From [Phialemoniopsis] sp. UDSM-2020 (Eukaryota; Ascomycota; Sordariomycetes; Thyridiales; Thyridiaceae): a stretch of DNA of 64,000 nucleotides. Of this stretch, positions 1 to 10,786 are shown piece by piece (position 1 is the stretch's first letter; each line of letters begins with the position of its first letter). The stretch lies in assembly GCA_018873225.1 (NCBI GenBank), contig JAEILZ010000009.1, forward strand, positions 239,501-303,500, written 5' to 3'. A model generated the notes under the pieces. The model was not told where the DNA came from. It ran no database searches and saw nothing but the letters and a program-made list of their open reading frames with translations. Position numbers and translations under genes: made by a program.

Positions 1-562
1 GCTGAATGTGGAAATGTTGGCGTGTAAGCGAGCTGGGCTTCGATGGAGTGTGGGCCGGATACGGTAAAGGATCGATGGATGGCTGGGTGGAATTGATACC
101 TGCAGCGGCCCCAGGCCGTCCACACTAGACATATTTTCCCACTCCGCCGTGCAACCTTGCTAGAAGCCGACCACCAGCCGAGCAGACTGCCGACGACGAA
201 TCGAGGCACGCATCAGACCAGCAAAGGACAGTGAAAGCGAGACGTATCTTCGGCTTATCGTATCACTTGTGACTTGAGAGAATTCGATCCGCGACCGATT
301 GGACAGGAAACACATCACTACCACTGCTGTTTGCTAGCTGTAGTACGCTGCGAGCGCGAGGGCCGTTTGTGAAAAGGTGGCCCAAAGCAAACAAGGCTAT
401 TTGTTCTCTTACCCGGCTTCCTAGGTACAGCGCATTGTGGTGGTGGGCCGCCACCGCCGAATAGCCAAGGTTCAACGAAGAGCCAGGAAGACCCCTAAAA
501 GGGCCACTGAGTCCCGGACAACCGGCTGTTTGGGCCCCGTCCTCTTGTTTCCCCCAATTGCC
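1..562. other. Intergenic / 5' region of the pyrophosphatase gene
   Basis: I see no recognisable protein in this stretch on either strand. It probably holds the promoter and part of the 5' leader of the pyrophosphatase gene. The frame of that gene stays open from about position 437, but without an ATG until 563. Confidence 0.5.
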
Positions 563-1078
563 ATGCTGCCGCCGCTGCACCACGCAGCAGCCCGACGACC
601 AGGCCTCCACATATCAAGACTGGTGGTCCATTCAGCCAAGTCAGCCCAGAAGAGGGTTCCTCAACAACTGCCGCTAGACTGCCAGCTGCAGCGGCGATCG
701 GTGCACAGCTGGCGCGGGCGGGCCTTGAAGAGCTCCAATCACGCAATCGGTGCCAGCACTATGCGGTCCAGTGCGATAACAGCCATTGCCCCTCCCCCTC
801 CTTTTTCTTCCGATGCTGCTACTGCTGCTAGCACCACCACAAACGTCAACACCGCCGCCGGCGCGAGTAATAGCAGCATCTCTTCTTTTTCTTCCTCTTC
901 CTCTTCCTCCTCCTCCCCATTGGCCAACTTTTCTTCCTCGCGAACGAATTTTGCCTCTCCCCTACATCGCACCGCTCAGATAGCTCGTCACTTTTCACAG
1001 TCGAGCTCTTCTTCTACACCCTCATCATCCTCACCGGCCTCCGAGTACATTCCGTCCCTCGAAAAGTCCAAAGACACG
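563..1078 (+). other. In-frame N-terminal extension of the pyrophosphatase (possible mitochondrial presequence)
   Basis: This stretch is open in the pyrophosphatase frame and adds 172 residues if translation starts at the ATG at 563, or 106 from the ATG at 761. It encodes an Arg/Ser/Ala-rich, acid-poor start, a long Ser run, and a segment [13 protein letters not shown] shortly before the family domain. That segment resembles a mitochondrial processing site (R-x-F/S). It could also be untranslated leader that happens to be open. Confidence 0.45.
883..915 (+). repeat. TCT/TCC-rich microsatellite coding a Ser run
   Basis: A pyrimidine triplet tract reads as about a dozen consecutive serines in the pyrophosphatase frame. 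It is low-complexity sequence and likely to vary in length between strains. Confidence 0.7.
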
Positions 1079-2399
1079 ATGGCCTCTTCCGCCTACAAGA
1101 CCCGCAAGGTCGCTGCGCCCAACACCCTCGAGCACCGGGTCTACATCGAGAAGGATGGCGTCCTCGTCTCTCCCTTCCACGACATCCCCCTCTACGCCAA
1201 CCAGGAGCAGACCATCCTGAACATGATCGTCGAGATCCCCCGCTGGACCAACGCCAAGCTCGAGGTCGGTTTATACCCTTACCTTTGTTCATTGTTCATT
1301 GTCCTTTGTTTTCCTACCTCAAAGGCCATCCCCCGCCTTGCAATGACGAGTTACAATGTGTCAATGGGTCATTGGTGCTTTATTCGACCTCGTATGGCGT
1401 TATGATCCCCCCCAATGTTACCGTGTGGGGGTTTCGTATATCCCGCTGGCGCGGCTTTTTTTCTGCGACTTATACCCAAACTCAATATCTTGAAACCCAA
1501 GCTGACTAGGCCATGCCACCCGCCAGATCTCCAAGGACGAGCTCCTCAACCCCATCAAGCAGGACATCAAGAAGGGCAAGCTCCGCTACGTCCGCAACTG
1601 CTTCCCCCACAAGGGCTACCTGTGGAACTACGGTGCCTTCCCCCAGGTATGCGCCACCTAGGCCCTCCTGTATCTCGTGAACCTCCAGCCATTGACACTC
1701 TGCGACAGACCTGGGAGGACCCCAACTCCATCCACCCCGAGACCAAGGCCAAGGGTGACAATGACCCGCTCGACGTCTGCGAGATCGGCGAGCTCGTCGG
1801 CTACCCCGGTCAGATCAAGCAGGTCAAGGTCCTCGGCGTCATGGCCCTTCTCGACGAGGAGGAGACCGACTGGAAGGTCATTGTTATTGACGTGAACGAC
1901 CCGCTCGCCCCCAAGCTCAACGACGTTGAGGACGTCGAGCGCCACCTGCCCGGTCTTCTGCGTGCCACCAACGAGTGGTTCCGTATCTACAAGATCCCGG
2001 ATGGAAAGCCCGAGAACCAGTTCGCTTTCACCGGCGAATGCAAGAACAAGAAGTATGTTTTCTAAGTTTGGGCATACGCTATGCAGGGTGGCAGATTGCT
2101 AACGGTTGACTAGGTACGCCATGGACGTCATCCGTGAGTGCGCCGAGGCCTGGGAGAAGCTCATCACTGGCAAGACCCAGCCTGGCAGCATCTCGACGTA
2201 AGTGATACATGTAGCAGAGACCTTGTCTGCCAGACGACATTGCTAACAGCGACACAGCACCAACCTGACCGTGGCCCACTCGCCCAGCCGTGTCACGCCC
2301 GACCAGCTGCCCCCTCTGCCCGCCAACGAGGAGCTCGCCCCCGCCAAGATCGATGCCTCGATCGACAAGTGGTTCTTCATCAGCGGTGCCTCGGCATGA
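1079..2399 (+). CDS. ipp1: Inorganic pyrophosphatase (soluble family I)
   Basis: This enzyme hydrolyses pyrophosphate to two phosphates, pulling biosynthetic reactions forward. Exons are 1079-1264, 1527-1646, 1709-2052, 2114-2197 and 2258-2399, giving 291 residues, the usual length of fungal cytosolic enzymes. Family I hallmarks are clear: the start [16 protein letters not shown], the segment [17 protein letters not shown], the metal-binding [12 protein letters not shown] (the D-x-D-P-x-D signature) and a C-terminal [10 protein letters not shown]. The ATG at 1079 was chosen because family similarity begins there. The same frame is open upstream and contains ATGs at 563 and 761, so a longer, possibly mitochondrial isoform is plausible (see findings). 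The first intron, about 262 bases, is long for this genome. Identity is certain; the start in vivo is not. Confidence 0.95.
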
Positions 2400-2774
2400 C
2401 TCTCTCCTGATCCTCACCTATAGATTTAATGGCGTGGCTCGGTTAGGAAAAGTTGTTGTGGTGGGAGCATGAAAAAGATGGACAGGTCGCAAAAAAAGGG
2501 GTGGGTGTCTGAAAAGTACACAAATCCAGTGATATCACGAGCCTACTAGCTCTCTAGCACAATACAATGAATGCCAAAAAGTACTAGAAGATTATCGAAT
2601 GTTTGGTGTGATATACGTTGGTTGTGTAGCCTGAACATGGCCCCGGCCCGTCGTGGATATCTAGATAGAGGCAATGGCCGCTCCCCCTAAACGCCGTATG
2701 ATGCTGAAATTGTACAGGATGTATAGTTTACATATAATCTTGCAAAGAGCCTCTTCCCTCTCCCCGGAAATGCT
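2400..2774. other. Convergent 3' region
   Basis: This is the space between the converging pyrophosphatase and mL53 genes. I see only presumptive 3' untranslated sequence. Confidence 0.6.
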
Positions 2775-3170
2775 CTAACCACTGGCCAGGTCGGCCTGCT
2801 TCTGGAGGGCACGAGAGTGCCTGTCGACCTCCTCGATCAGGCCCTTGATGCCGAGCTTTTCGCAGTCGAGGTTCATCTCCTTGCCGTCCTCTGTGTGTGA
2901 TGTTAGCTCGAATTCCTTCTGTGGTAACCACCCCCCTTGCCACGTTTGGGATTGGAGGGATGCGCAGGGTATTCAGGCCAATCACATACTGAACTTGACA
3001 CGCAAGGACGCAGGCTCCGCCGACGTCTTCGCGAGCAATTGTGTCGAGATGGTCATGCCCGAGGCGCGGGCATTGGGCGGCAGGAAGGAGAGGAAGAGCC
3101 GCGCGGGCTTCGCGCGCGGGGAGAAAGGGTTGAACTTTGTGCTCACGTCGGTTATGAATCGGGTTATCAT
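2775..3170 (-). CDS. MRPL44: Mitochondrial large-subunit ribosomal protein mL53 (yeast Mrpl44)
   Basis: This is a structural protein of the mitochondrial large ribosomal subunit. Exons are 3170-2990 and 2890-2775, giving 98 residues, normal for fungal mL53. The N-terminus MITRFITDVSTKFNPFSPR and the following ARLFLSFLPPNA are characteristic. The second exon continues KDGKEMNLDCEKLGIKG and ends in a short charged helix. The single intron has a GTATGT donor and an ACACAG acceptor and joins in frame inside a Lys codon. The gene is divergent from SEC20, sharing a roughly 470-base intergenic region. No cleavable presequence is obvious, which is usual for this protein. Confidence 0.88.
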
Positions 3171-3639
3171 GTTGGGCGGATTCGATTGGGAGAGGATGCG
3201 AGGCTATAGTCGATTTGTGTGCTGTCGCATATAACGCAGTGGTCAATGAGGTGAGGTCTCTCTGCCGGCGCCGCCAAAAAATTGAGGATCGTCGTTGCCC
3301 GAATTGGGTGGTACAGCTGTCACGTGGCTGATGCCACGGGGAATGTTACAGCGGGAAGGCGGCCGCTAATAAAAAGTGTCGGTGGTTGCAAGTGCCTAGG
3401 CTGGGAAGCTTGGTGTGAGCTCAGGCCAGCTTTCAATGACATCGTCTTTGGCAATTACCTCCAACGGAACGCCTGCTTTCCTTGTTTCACCAACCCAACA
3501 CCACGACATATCCCGTATAGAAGCTGAAATTCTAGCTGTCAACTAGCTCTGCCTTGTGACAAACACCAGGCATTAAGCACAGCAAACACAACGCAATCTA
3601 GAAGACCTACAACAAGACCCCCCATAGACTTCGACCGCC
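3171..3639. other. Divergent promoter region mL53 / SEC20
   Basis: This is 469 bases between two divergent gene starts. I saw no coding potential, and it presumably carries both promoters. Confidence 0.6.
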
Positions 3640-5130
3640 ATGTCCCTCGACTCCCTCCAGGAGCGCCTCTCGCAGCTCCAGGAGACGACGGCCCAGCTGA
3701 AAGACCTCATAGAACGCCTCGCCAGCCTGCGCTTCCAGCCCGGGTCCGCCCCGCTCGACGCCTCGGTCGCCTCCATCACGAGCATCGCCTCCTCGGACGT
3801 CGCCAGCGCCGAGGACGGCCAGAACGTCGCTGCTGAGCTGGCCGCCGAGATCGCCCAGGTCCTGCGCGAGGAGGAGGACGACCTCGAGCTCCTGAGGGAA
3901 GAGGTCGCCGACGTCGGGGTGCCCAAGAGGCCCGGTGGTGGCGGCGAGGGGCTCGGCAGGAGGGTTAGTCTGCGGGAGAGTCCGGCCGGCGGGAGCGAGG
4001 CTGAGAGGGCCAAGGGGAGGCTGAAGGATGGGGTTAAGAGGTTGGAGGAGGAGTTGAAGAGGTAAGCTTGTTCTATGTGTTTTCTATGATCACTTGCATC
4101 TGGCTACGCAACTCTACATGTCGAATGGCTATATTATATACTAACCACAATCTCCAGCTGCCGTGTGCTCTTCCGCAAAGCCCAGCTCTCCGCCCGCCGC
4201 TCCCTAGACCAGGCCCAGAAACAAGAGCGCGCCCTGCTCCTCGCATCCTACGCCGCCGCCCCGCCGCCCTCTTCAGCCGGCGGCGCAGGCACCCCGACCC
4301 GCTCAGGCGCCTCCTCGCCCGCGCCCTCAGTCCACAGCAGACGCCGGCCGCACAGACATCAACAGAAAGAAGAACAGCACCACGCATCAGCCGAGGCCTC
4401 GGCGTCGGCGGGCGTGACCGCCGCGCTGCGCCAGATGCACGCCCTGGCGGCGACCGAGGTCGCGCGCTCCGAGTTCGCGCAGCAGGCGCTCGCCGACAGC
4501 ACCGCGGCGCTCGGCGAGCTGGGCGAGCGGTACGGCGCGCTCGGCGGCGCGCTCGCGGCGAGCCGCGCCATGGTCGGGCGCCTGCTCTCGGGCGCCAAGA
4601 GCGACACGTGGTTCCTCGAGACGGCGCTGTGGGTGCTGTGCGCCACGGCGGCGTGGATCTTGTTCCGGCGGCTGCTGTACGGCCCGCTTTGGCTGCTTGT
4701 GTGGTGGCCTGTCCGGACGGGGTGGAGGGTTGCAGGGGGAGCGTTGGGGATGGTTGGTTCGGGGTCAGGGTCCGGCGGGGAGCAGGCGAGTATGGTTGTT
4801 GTTGATGGGGGCACGAGGGTCGTCGGCATGAGCGAGGGGACGGTGCCTACTGTTAGCGTTGGAGGGGCGGGCAAGGAGAAGGAGAAGGGCAAGAGTAGTA
4901 CGAGGGAGGGCGAGGAGGAGAGTATGGTTGACAAGGTTGGGAGGGTTGTTGATGGGGATGAGGGTGAGGGCGACGGAGGCAACCCAAAGAAGAGGGTTTG
5001 GGAAGAGGAGGTCGGGACTGAGGAGCAAGGGGGTGGGAATCCCAAGAAGAGGATGTGGGAGGAGGATAAGGAGGCTGCGAAGGCGGCAGCAGAGGCGCAG
5101 GCTGGGGAGAGGGCGAGGGACGAGCTGTAA
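3640..5130 (+). CDS. SEC20: Sec20-type SNARE (Golgi-to-ER retrograde transport)
   Basis: Sec20 is a Q-SNARE of the ER membrane that, with Ufe1, Use1 and the Dsl1 tether, receives COPI vesicles. Exons are 3640-4061 and 4158-5130, giving 464 residues. The N-terminal ~140 residues are heptad-rich and probably coiled coil. After a Ser/Pro/Ala-rich linker, the SNARE-like helix (about residues 240-300) leads directly into the membrane anchor, where SDTWFLETALWVLCATAAWI and FRRLLYGPLWLLVWWPVR match the conserved end of the family. The roughly 130-residue acidic tail after the anchor, with repeated NPKKR-WEE units, lacks the short C-terminal HDEL-type signal of yeast Sec20 and looks lineage-specific. 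The intron starts GTAAGC; retaining it would stop translation at once. Confidence 0.85.
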
Positions 5131-5695
5131 AAAGCGAGTTGAAGTGGGAGGTCCGGCTTTGATGATACATGGATCATAGGGAGAATGCATATATGTCAAT
5201 ATCACTTTTCAAAGTGACTGGTCTCTTGAATGAAGAGTGAAGTCTGTGAGATCTTGCATCTAGGGTAAAGCAGGAGTATATACTCATCGGTTATAAATGG
5301 GACTTTGAAAGAGGAACGACTTCAAAATGTGATAATAGGCCTGGCTACCAAACCTTCAGTGACAGCGGATTTCAAGAGTACAAGATAAGAGAGAGAGTCG
5401 ACCCTTGAGGCATCGCCTTCGAAAACCTTAAAACGCCGAAAAAGCAGCAGAGTTGAAACGCAGGGAAATATCACGAAGAGAGAATGATTCAATGGCTTGT
5501 CTTATTCCGGCTTAAGCGCTATCCAAAGCCCAAGCTGCCTTCTTTCCTTCTTTTCAAGTATGCCCTAAAATGCACCATACTTTATATGCCGATGCAGCCC
5601 TGTTACCCCCAAGTATGTCGTTTTGAAATGCATATAACGCCGTCGCCATGATCATATAGACAAAGGAAAATGAAAGTGTGTCATCCTAGGGATGC
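5131..5695. other. Convergent 3' region
   Basis: This AT-richer stretch lies between the ends of SEC20 and the 1696-residue gene. I see no gene here. Confidence 0.6.
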
Positions 5696-8600
5696 TCAAT
5701 GCCGACCCCTAAACCCAGAGAACATCCTCATCATCCTCGGCAGAACAGACTCGCTGCTCTCCATGGCCGCCTCCTCATCTTCCGGTCGTGTCTTGCGCTC
5801 TCGCGTAGGCGGCAAAGAGGCAGACCTCCGACCTTCTCTCTTGCCGCCGCCACTCTCTTTCTCAACCGGGGTCCGTCTAATAGCCCTCTTCCCGTGATGG
5901 TGGTGGTGCGCACCAGTCACCACAGCAGCGCTGTGAGCGCGCCTTTGCCGACGCAAGCGCAATGTCCGGGAAGACGACGTCGCGGACCGCGTCTCCATAG
6001 CCTCGCTCACGGCCTCGGGCGTCGCGGGCGCCGTGCTAGGCCTCTTCAGAAACGCCGTGTCGAAGCGTCGCGAGCCCGTCAGCGCGCCGCGCAGGCCGTA
6101 CTCGACGAGCCGCGACTCGTGCAGGCCGACGTACCCCGTCGTCGCGTGCAGCGGAGGCAGCGAGTCTTCTTCATCTTCCTCGGTGGCGCGGCCAAGGGAG
6201 TGGACGGTGTCGACCGAGTCGCGCGGCCTCGTGGTTCCCGAGACGAAGGACGAGGAGCAGTCCTCCCAGCCTGAGGAGGAGGTGCTGCTCTTTGTGGTGA
6301 GGGTGCGGGTTACCTCTGCTGTGGGGAGGGGGGATTGCGGTGCGGATTGAACATTGTATTGATCTTGGGTGGTGTTGTCGGGCCCGGAGGATTCGGTGAT
6401 GGCGGGCTCCGGCTGCTCCGGGTCCGAAGGCGTTGGGAGGGGCGCCGGTGAGTTGGCGGGCAGATTGGCTGGCAATGAGTGCTTCGTATCAGACTCAATT
6501 ACCTTCTCGGCACCGTCGGACTTTTCAAATTGCAAAAGCTCTTCGTCAACAGGGGGGTCGACGGGATCCTCGCTCGTGTCCGGCTCCGCCGGTTCGGCGA
6601 CGACGGGTGCTTCCTCGACATCGCGGTGCAAGTCAGCAACCTCGTCTGGGATAATTATATTCTCCGACTGCTCTTCGCTTAAAGCGGGTGCATCCATATC
6701 ATTTTGGTCCCTCTCATCCCCTTCGGCACCGTCGGTGTCACAGTCAGCCTCTGTTTCGGACATCCGGCGCTCTGGGAGCTCCGGGATTGCTGAGTGGCGC
6801 CCATCTCGGACATGAAGCTCCTCCTTCGTAACCGACACCTGCGACGTCGCAAAATCGCCGTTACTCGAAGACAGAGCTTCTTCCTCTTCAATCTCGTCGC
6901 TACCATCATCAGAGGAGAACAAGTCGGCCTCATGGTCGAATGCATAGTCCGACTTTGTCCTGGAGAAGTCGTCTTCAAAGGTAGCTTCGCGGACATTTTC
7001 GGCGTTCCACAGCTTGACCGAGTGCTTATCAGGGGCCGACGGCACCGGGCACAGTACTTCGGGGTCTGAAGCAAAATGGACCAGCTCGGTTACCGAGGAC
7101 ACCCCGGTCGCAGGTAAATCAGGTAGATCCTTGTCAGACGCCGTGGTGTCTTCAAGGGCCGCGATAGACTTTGACGCGGGCTCGGGCTTGTTTTCTTGTG
7201 ATTTTGCCGAAGTAAATATCTCTTCGTCTGCAAGTGCGGGAATCTCCTGGATGATACTGCTCCTTTGCACGACCGGGGTCGTCAGGAAGCTAGTCTCCGG
7301 TGAGTTATCATCACCACAGCTTAGAGCCGGTGTAGAGGGTGCAAGCGACTCAGTGTCCGACTCTCTTGAACAAGGAGTGACGGGGTCCTCGGAATCGCTC
7401 TTCTCCCGGACATCTGGAGGCGTCTGGGGCCTTTCACGGTCATCTGACGAGTCGCTCGATGCCGAAACAATTTGTTCGGGCACGGGCGTGTCGGGTTCCG
7501 GAGGTGACTCGGGTTCTCCGGGCATCTCAATGTCGGCGGTTGCACTCCCCAGGTCGGTCTCGAATGGTAGTAATGCCTCCCCATGGGGTGCTTCCTCAAC
7601 TTTTTCGGCGAAGTCGGTGTCTGGCTTCTCTTCAACTTCGGGGTTTGAACACAATGTTTCGACAGTCGTCGATGTTTCGGTCTCGGTATCAATCTTGCTC
7701 TCCGCCTCCTCGACTGTGATCGGACCCGGGGACGGGCATAGCTCATTCGCCGGCTCCACCAATGGCAACGGAGTGATCTGAGTGATAGTGGTAGGGGCAT
7801 CCGCCTCATTGTGTGAAGTGCCGGCACCATCGGCATTGTCACCCTCGCAAGAATTCGAAGTCTCCACGATTGCTTCCGGAATGGACTCCTCTGCTTCCAT
7901 CAGAGGCTCTGGTGGCTCGATGTCCTCGAAGTAATCCTGAAGGGGGGCAGTCTGCTCCACTACGGGTACTTCCGTTGAATCCTCGGTGACAGATGTCTCC
8001 CCATCACTCTCCGTCTTTAAGACTTCAAGCTGGCCTGCGGGTTGTTCGTTGATGACATCCGGGATGAATTTGTCAGCAATGTCCGACTCTAGTGAATCTT
8101 CGTGCTCGGGCACTACTGCCTCCTCCTTATCTTGTGTCGGCTCTTCGTCAAACGTGGTCTCGTGAGCTTCAAAGCGAACTGGCTCAATAACCGACTCGGT
8201 GGTTGACGCAGAGATGTCGGCATCGGTGTTATCATGTGCAGGTTCGGCTAATGACTCGGGTGAGGCTGGGGACTCTGCTTCAACCCGAGAGGTTTCAATA
8301 TCAGCCTTCCAGGCAGTCTCCACTGCGTGATCATTCTCCGGGTCCTTCTCTGCGTGATGGACTTCGGCTTCCTCATCCGAGGTGTCAAGAGATTCTTGCT
8401 GAACAATATTTTCATCTTGAAGCTGATCAGGCTTCACGCCCGACTCGGTGTCCAGACGTGAGGGGGCCACCTCCTCTTCAGATATCAAATCTGACTGGAC
8501 AGGTTCGTCAACGGACTCCGCCACTCGAGGCTCAGTCTCCGTGGGCTCAACTTCTGGTGATGACAAGAGGGCCACAGTATGGTCAGCAGCTACCGCTGCA

Positions 8601-10786
8601 TCCGTTCCAACAGGCAGACTAGTCTCGGTAGTCAATTCTCCGACCAGACTCTCTATTGGTTCAGAGCCCTCGGCCTCCTCAGACCTGACTGACATTGAAG
8701 ATTGAGACTCAATTTCCTCTTTCTCGCGATCGACGGCCTCCCGAGATTCTACATCTTGCTCAGGATCCTCAACGCCAGCTTTCAGATCCGAACTCGAGGC
8801 TTTACGGCGGAGTACCTGCGCATCACCCTGGAGTATCAAGTCCTGGTGACCAAAGTCCCTCGTCAGGATTGGAGTTCCATTGGGGTCTTGACTAGGCCCA
8901 CAGACGCTTTCGAATTCAGCAGGAGACTCCGGCGCCACAGAACTTGCCTCCTCACGGGCAGCGTAGACCTCCCCAGGAACCCCAAGTATCCCGCTAAAAT
9001 GAGATGATGCACTGCTGGTGCGCACAGGAATCTCGGGGCGATACTTTAGGGGCACAAGCGGGAAGTAGCGCGGACCAGGAGGGGTTGCTGGCGGCGTGGG
9101 CATCTCCGACACGGACTCCATGGGCAGCTCCGCGGCCGAGTATTCGCTCACGGGCACCTCGATGACGTCTGGTACTTCTTCTTCTTCTGTTTGTGTCTCT
9201 ACTTCCTCCTTGGCCGCGACAACTGGTTCGTCAAGCTGCTGCGGCTTCTCATCGGGGATGTCTGCGAGGGAGCAGGTATCCTTGCAAATCATGTCCAGGT
9301 CTTCTTGGATTCGAGTTTCTAGTCTCGAAATCAGCTCGACCTTCTGTGCTTCAGGGTCCTCAACGGTCTCCGTGGGGACGCCCGTTGAAGACCGAGCGAT
9401 CAGCGCCTTGTCCAGAACGTGGTGACCACGCTTGTAGGCTCCGATATGGGCTGCCACATCTTGACCCCGAAGGACATCGACGACACCAGTTTGGACGCGG
9501 TCGAGGGTCGCCTCGATAGTCCGACGGGATCGTGAGACTGATGAGTCAAATGTGAAGCGCGCTGCGTCTTTAGCTCGCCAGCCATGACCGCTCAGTTCCA
9601 ATATCCTGAAATCAAAATCGTTCATCTGCAACAGCTGCTCATCAATCCGGTCTCGGTGTTCGGACAAGCGGGTTTGAAGCGCCCGCAGGAAGCGTTCACA
9701 GTCGGCACCGTCTTCGTCGCAGAACAGGGCCAGCCTTGTGCGGATGGATCGGCGGAGATGGTCAAAGTCCGGACCGAGATTGTTGTAAATACGGAGGTCG
9801 ATCTCGAGTGCATCCTGCTCAAAATGGTGGCAGCCCAGAGTTCCTTCCAACATTTCACAGTCCTGGTGTTGACTGTCAAAGTCTGCCTTGATCTTGTCGT
9901 ACTCTTCGTTCATCGCTTTACTAGATTGGTATAAAAGTTCCTCGGCACAGCCCAGGTTGAGGGGGGTAGCCTGCTTGCTGCTCAACTTCGAAGTCCTCTT
10001 CCAGTCTTGCTGCGTCCTCCGCTGACTTCGGCTCCGGAAGGCAATCTCGATGGTGAAACCGGGTACGAATTCGAAGGACTGCGATGTTTCCAAGAATCGG
10101 TCACGCGGAACACTGTTCAACGAAAGAGGTCCTTCGAACGTCGGTTTCGCAACCTCGGGTTCGTCCAGGTAATCTCGCAACGGATCACCAGTCCACTTGA
10201 AGCCGGTGTCATGCTGGTGCAGGTACAGACCGATGAGACGGTGCGTGGCAGCAGCAAGCTCCGTGGCGGCGTGGTAGAACACTGGGTGTTTCTGATAGGA
10301 CTTGAAGGTTCGCTCGGCCCAGACGTCGCCGCCGTGCCTGACGATCTTGAAGTGCATCTCATACCGCAGCGGCTTGGAGCTGTGTTGACCATTGTGGTCG
10401 AGGGCGGTGGAGTCCTTGCGGGTGATCAGCTCTTCGCTGCCATACTCGATCCTCCTCAGTAGACCACGACATATCCTCTCGGTGGGATCAAAGTCTGGTG
10501 AGCTCCTGTACTCGCGGCTGTAGAGAGATCCTACACCCGAGTCTGGGAACCGGATTGATGCAGTGACGACCAAGGGACAAGCCGGTGGTGCATTTTCCTT
10601 CGCAGCTTGCGGTGCCGCTCTTGGTGTTTCTTTGGAACTGTTCCTAGACCGTCGTGGAGATGGTCGCTCCCGCGGGTGCTCTGTGCTTGGTCCTGCCGCT
10701 GCCGGTTCCGCTTGTGCAGCTTTACCATTACTTGACGACGCCTTGTTCTTGTTCTTTCGTCTTCTGAAACTAAAATGCCAACCCAT
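5696..10786 (-). CDS. Large conserved fungal protein of unknown function, mostly disordered and acidic
   Basis: This is a single uninterrupted frame of 1696 residues starting at an ATG, with no intron needed. I do not recognise a named domain. Residues 1-70 are basic and Ser/Pro-rich. Residues about 70-470 look folded, with mixed hydrophobic sequence and predicted helices that include a likely coiled coil near 290-420. Residues about 480-1560 are extremely rich in Glu, Asp, Ser, Thr, Pro and Val and should be disordered. The last ~130 residues turn strongly basic, with a five-His run and an end MMRMFSGFRGRH. The basic-acidic-basic layout suggests a scaffold or a nuclear or cortical protein, but that is inference. 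Codon use matches neighbouring genes, so the frame is real despite its low complexity. Confidence 0.75.
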   Translation of the reverse strand: MGWHFSFRRRKNKNKASSSNGKAAQAEPAAAGPSTEHPRERPSPRRSRNSSKETPRAAPQAAKENAPPACPLVVTASIRFPDSGVGSLYSREYRSSPDFDPTERICRGLLRRIEYGSEELITRKDSTALDHNGQHSSKPLRYEMHFKIVRHGGDVWAERTFKSYQKHPVFYHAATELAAATHRLIGLYLHQHDTGFKWTGDPLRDYLDEPEVAKPTFEGPLSLNSVPRDRFLETSQSFEFVPGFTIEIAFRSRSQRRTQQDWKRTSKLSSKQATPLNLGCAEELLYQSSKAMNEEYDKIKADFDSQHQDCEMLEGTLGCHHFEQDALEIDLRIYNNLGPDFDHLRRSIRTRLALFCDEDGADCERFLRALQTRLSEHRDRIDEQLLQMNDFDFRILELSGHGWRAKDAARFTFDSSVSRSRRTIEATLDRVQTGVVDVLRGQDVAAHIGAYKRGHHVLDKALIARSSTGVPTETVEDPEAQKVELISRLETRIQEDLDMICKDTCSLADIPDEKPQQLDEPVVAAKEEVETQTEEEEVPDVIEVPVSEYSAAELPMESVSEMPTPPATPPGPRYFPLVPLKYRPEIPVRTSSASSHFSGILGVPGEVYAAREEASSVAPESPAEFESVCGPSQDPNGTPILTRDFGHQDLILQGDAQVLRRKASSSDLKAGVEDPEQDVESREAVDREKEEIESQSSMSVRSEEAEGSEPIESLVGELTTETSLPVGTDAAVAADHTVALLSSPEVEPTETEPRVAESVDEPVQSDLISEEEVAPSRLDTESGVKPDQLQDENIVQQESLDTSDEEAEVHHAEKDPENDHAVETAWKADIETSRVEAESPASPESLAEPAHDNTDADISASTTESVIEPVRFEAHETTFDEEPTQDKEEAVVPEHEDSLESDIADKFIPDVINEQPAGQLEVLKTESDGETSVTEDSTEVPVVEQTAPLQDYFEDIEPPEPLMEAEESIPEAIVETSNSCEGDNADGAGTSHNEADAPTTITQITPLPLVEPANELCPSPGPITVEEAESKIDTETETSTTVETLCSNPEVEEKPDTDFAEKVEEAPHGEALLPFETDLGSATADIEMPGEPESPPEPDTPVPEQIVSASSDSSDDRERPQTPPDVREKSDSEDPVTPCSRESDTESLAPSTPALSCGDDNSPETSFLTTPVVQRSSIIQEIPALADEEIFTSAKSQENKPEPASKSIAALEDTTASDKDLPDLPATGVSSVTELVHFASDPEVLCPVPSAPDKHSVKLWNAENVREATFEDDFSRTKSDYAFDHEADLFSSDDGSDEIEEEEALSSSNGDFATSQVSVTKEELHVRDGRHSAIPELPERRMSETEADCDTDGAEGDERDQNDMDAPALSEEQSENIIIPDEVADLHRDVEEAPVVAEPAEPDTSEDPVDPPVDEELLQFEKSDGAEKVIESDTKHSLPANLPANSPAPLPTPSDPEQPEPAITESSGPDNTTQDQYNVQSAPQSPLPTAEVTRTLTTKSSTSSSGWEDCSSSFVSGTTRPRDSVDTVHSLGRATEEDEEDSLPPLHATTGYVGLHESRLVEYGLRGALTGSRRFDTAFLKRPSTAPATPEAVSEAMETRSATSSSRTLRLRRQRRAHSAAVVTGAHHHHHGKRAIRRTPVEKESGGGKREGRRSASLPPTRERKTRPEDEEAAMESSESVLPRMMRMFSGFRGRH

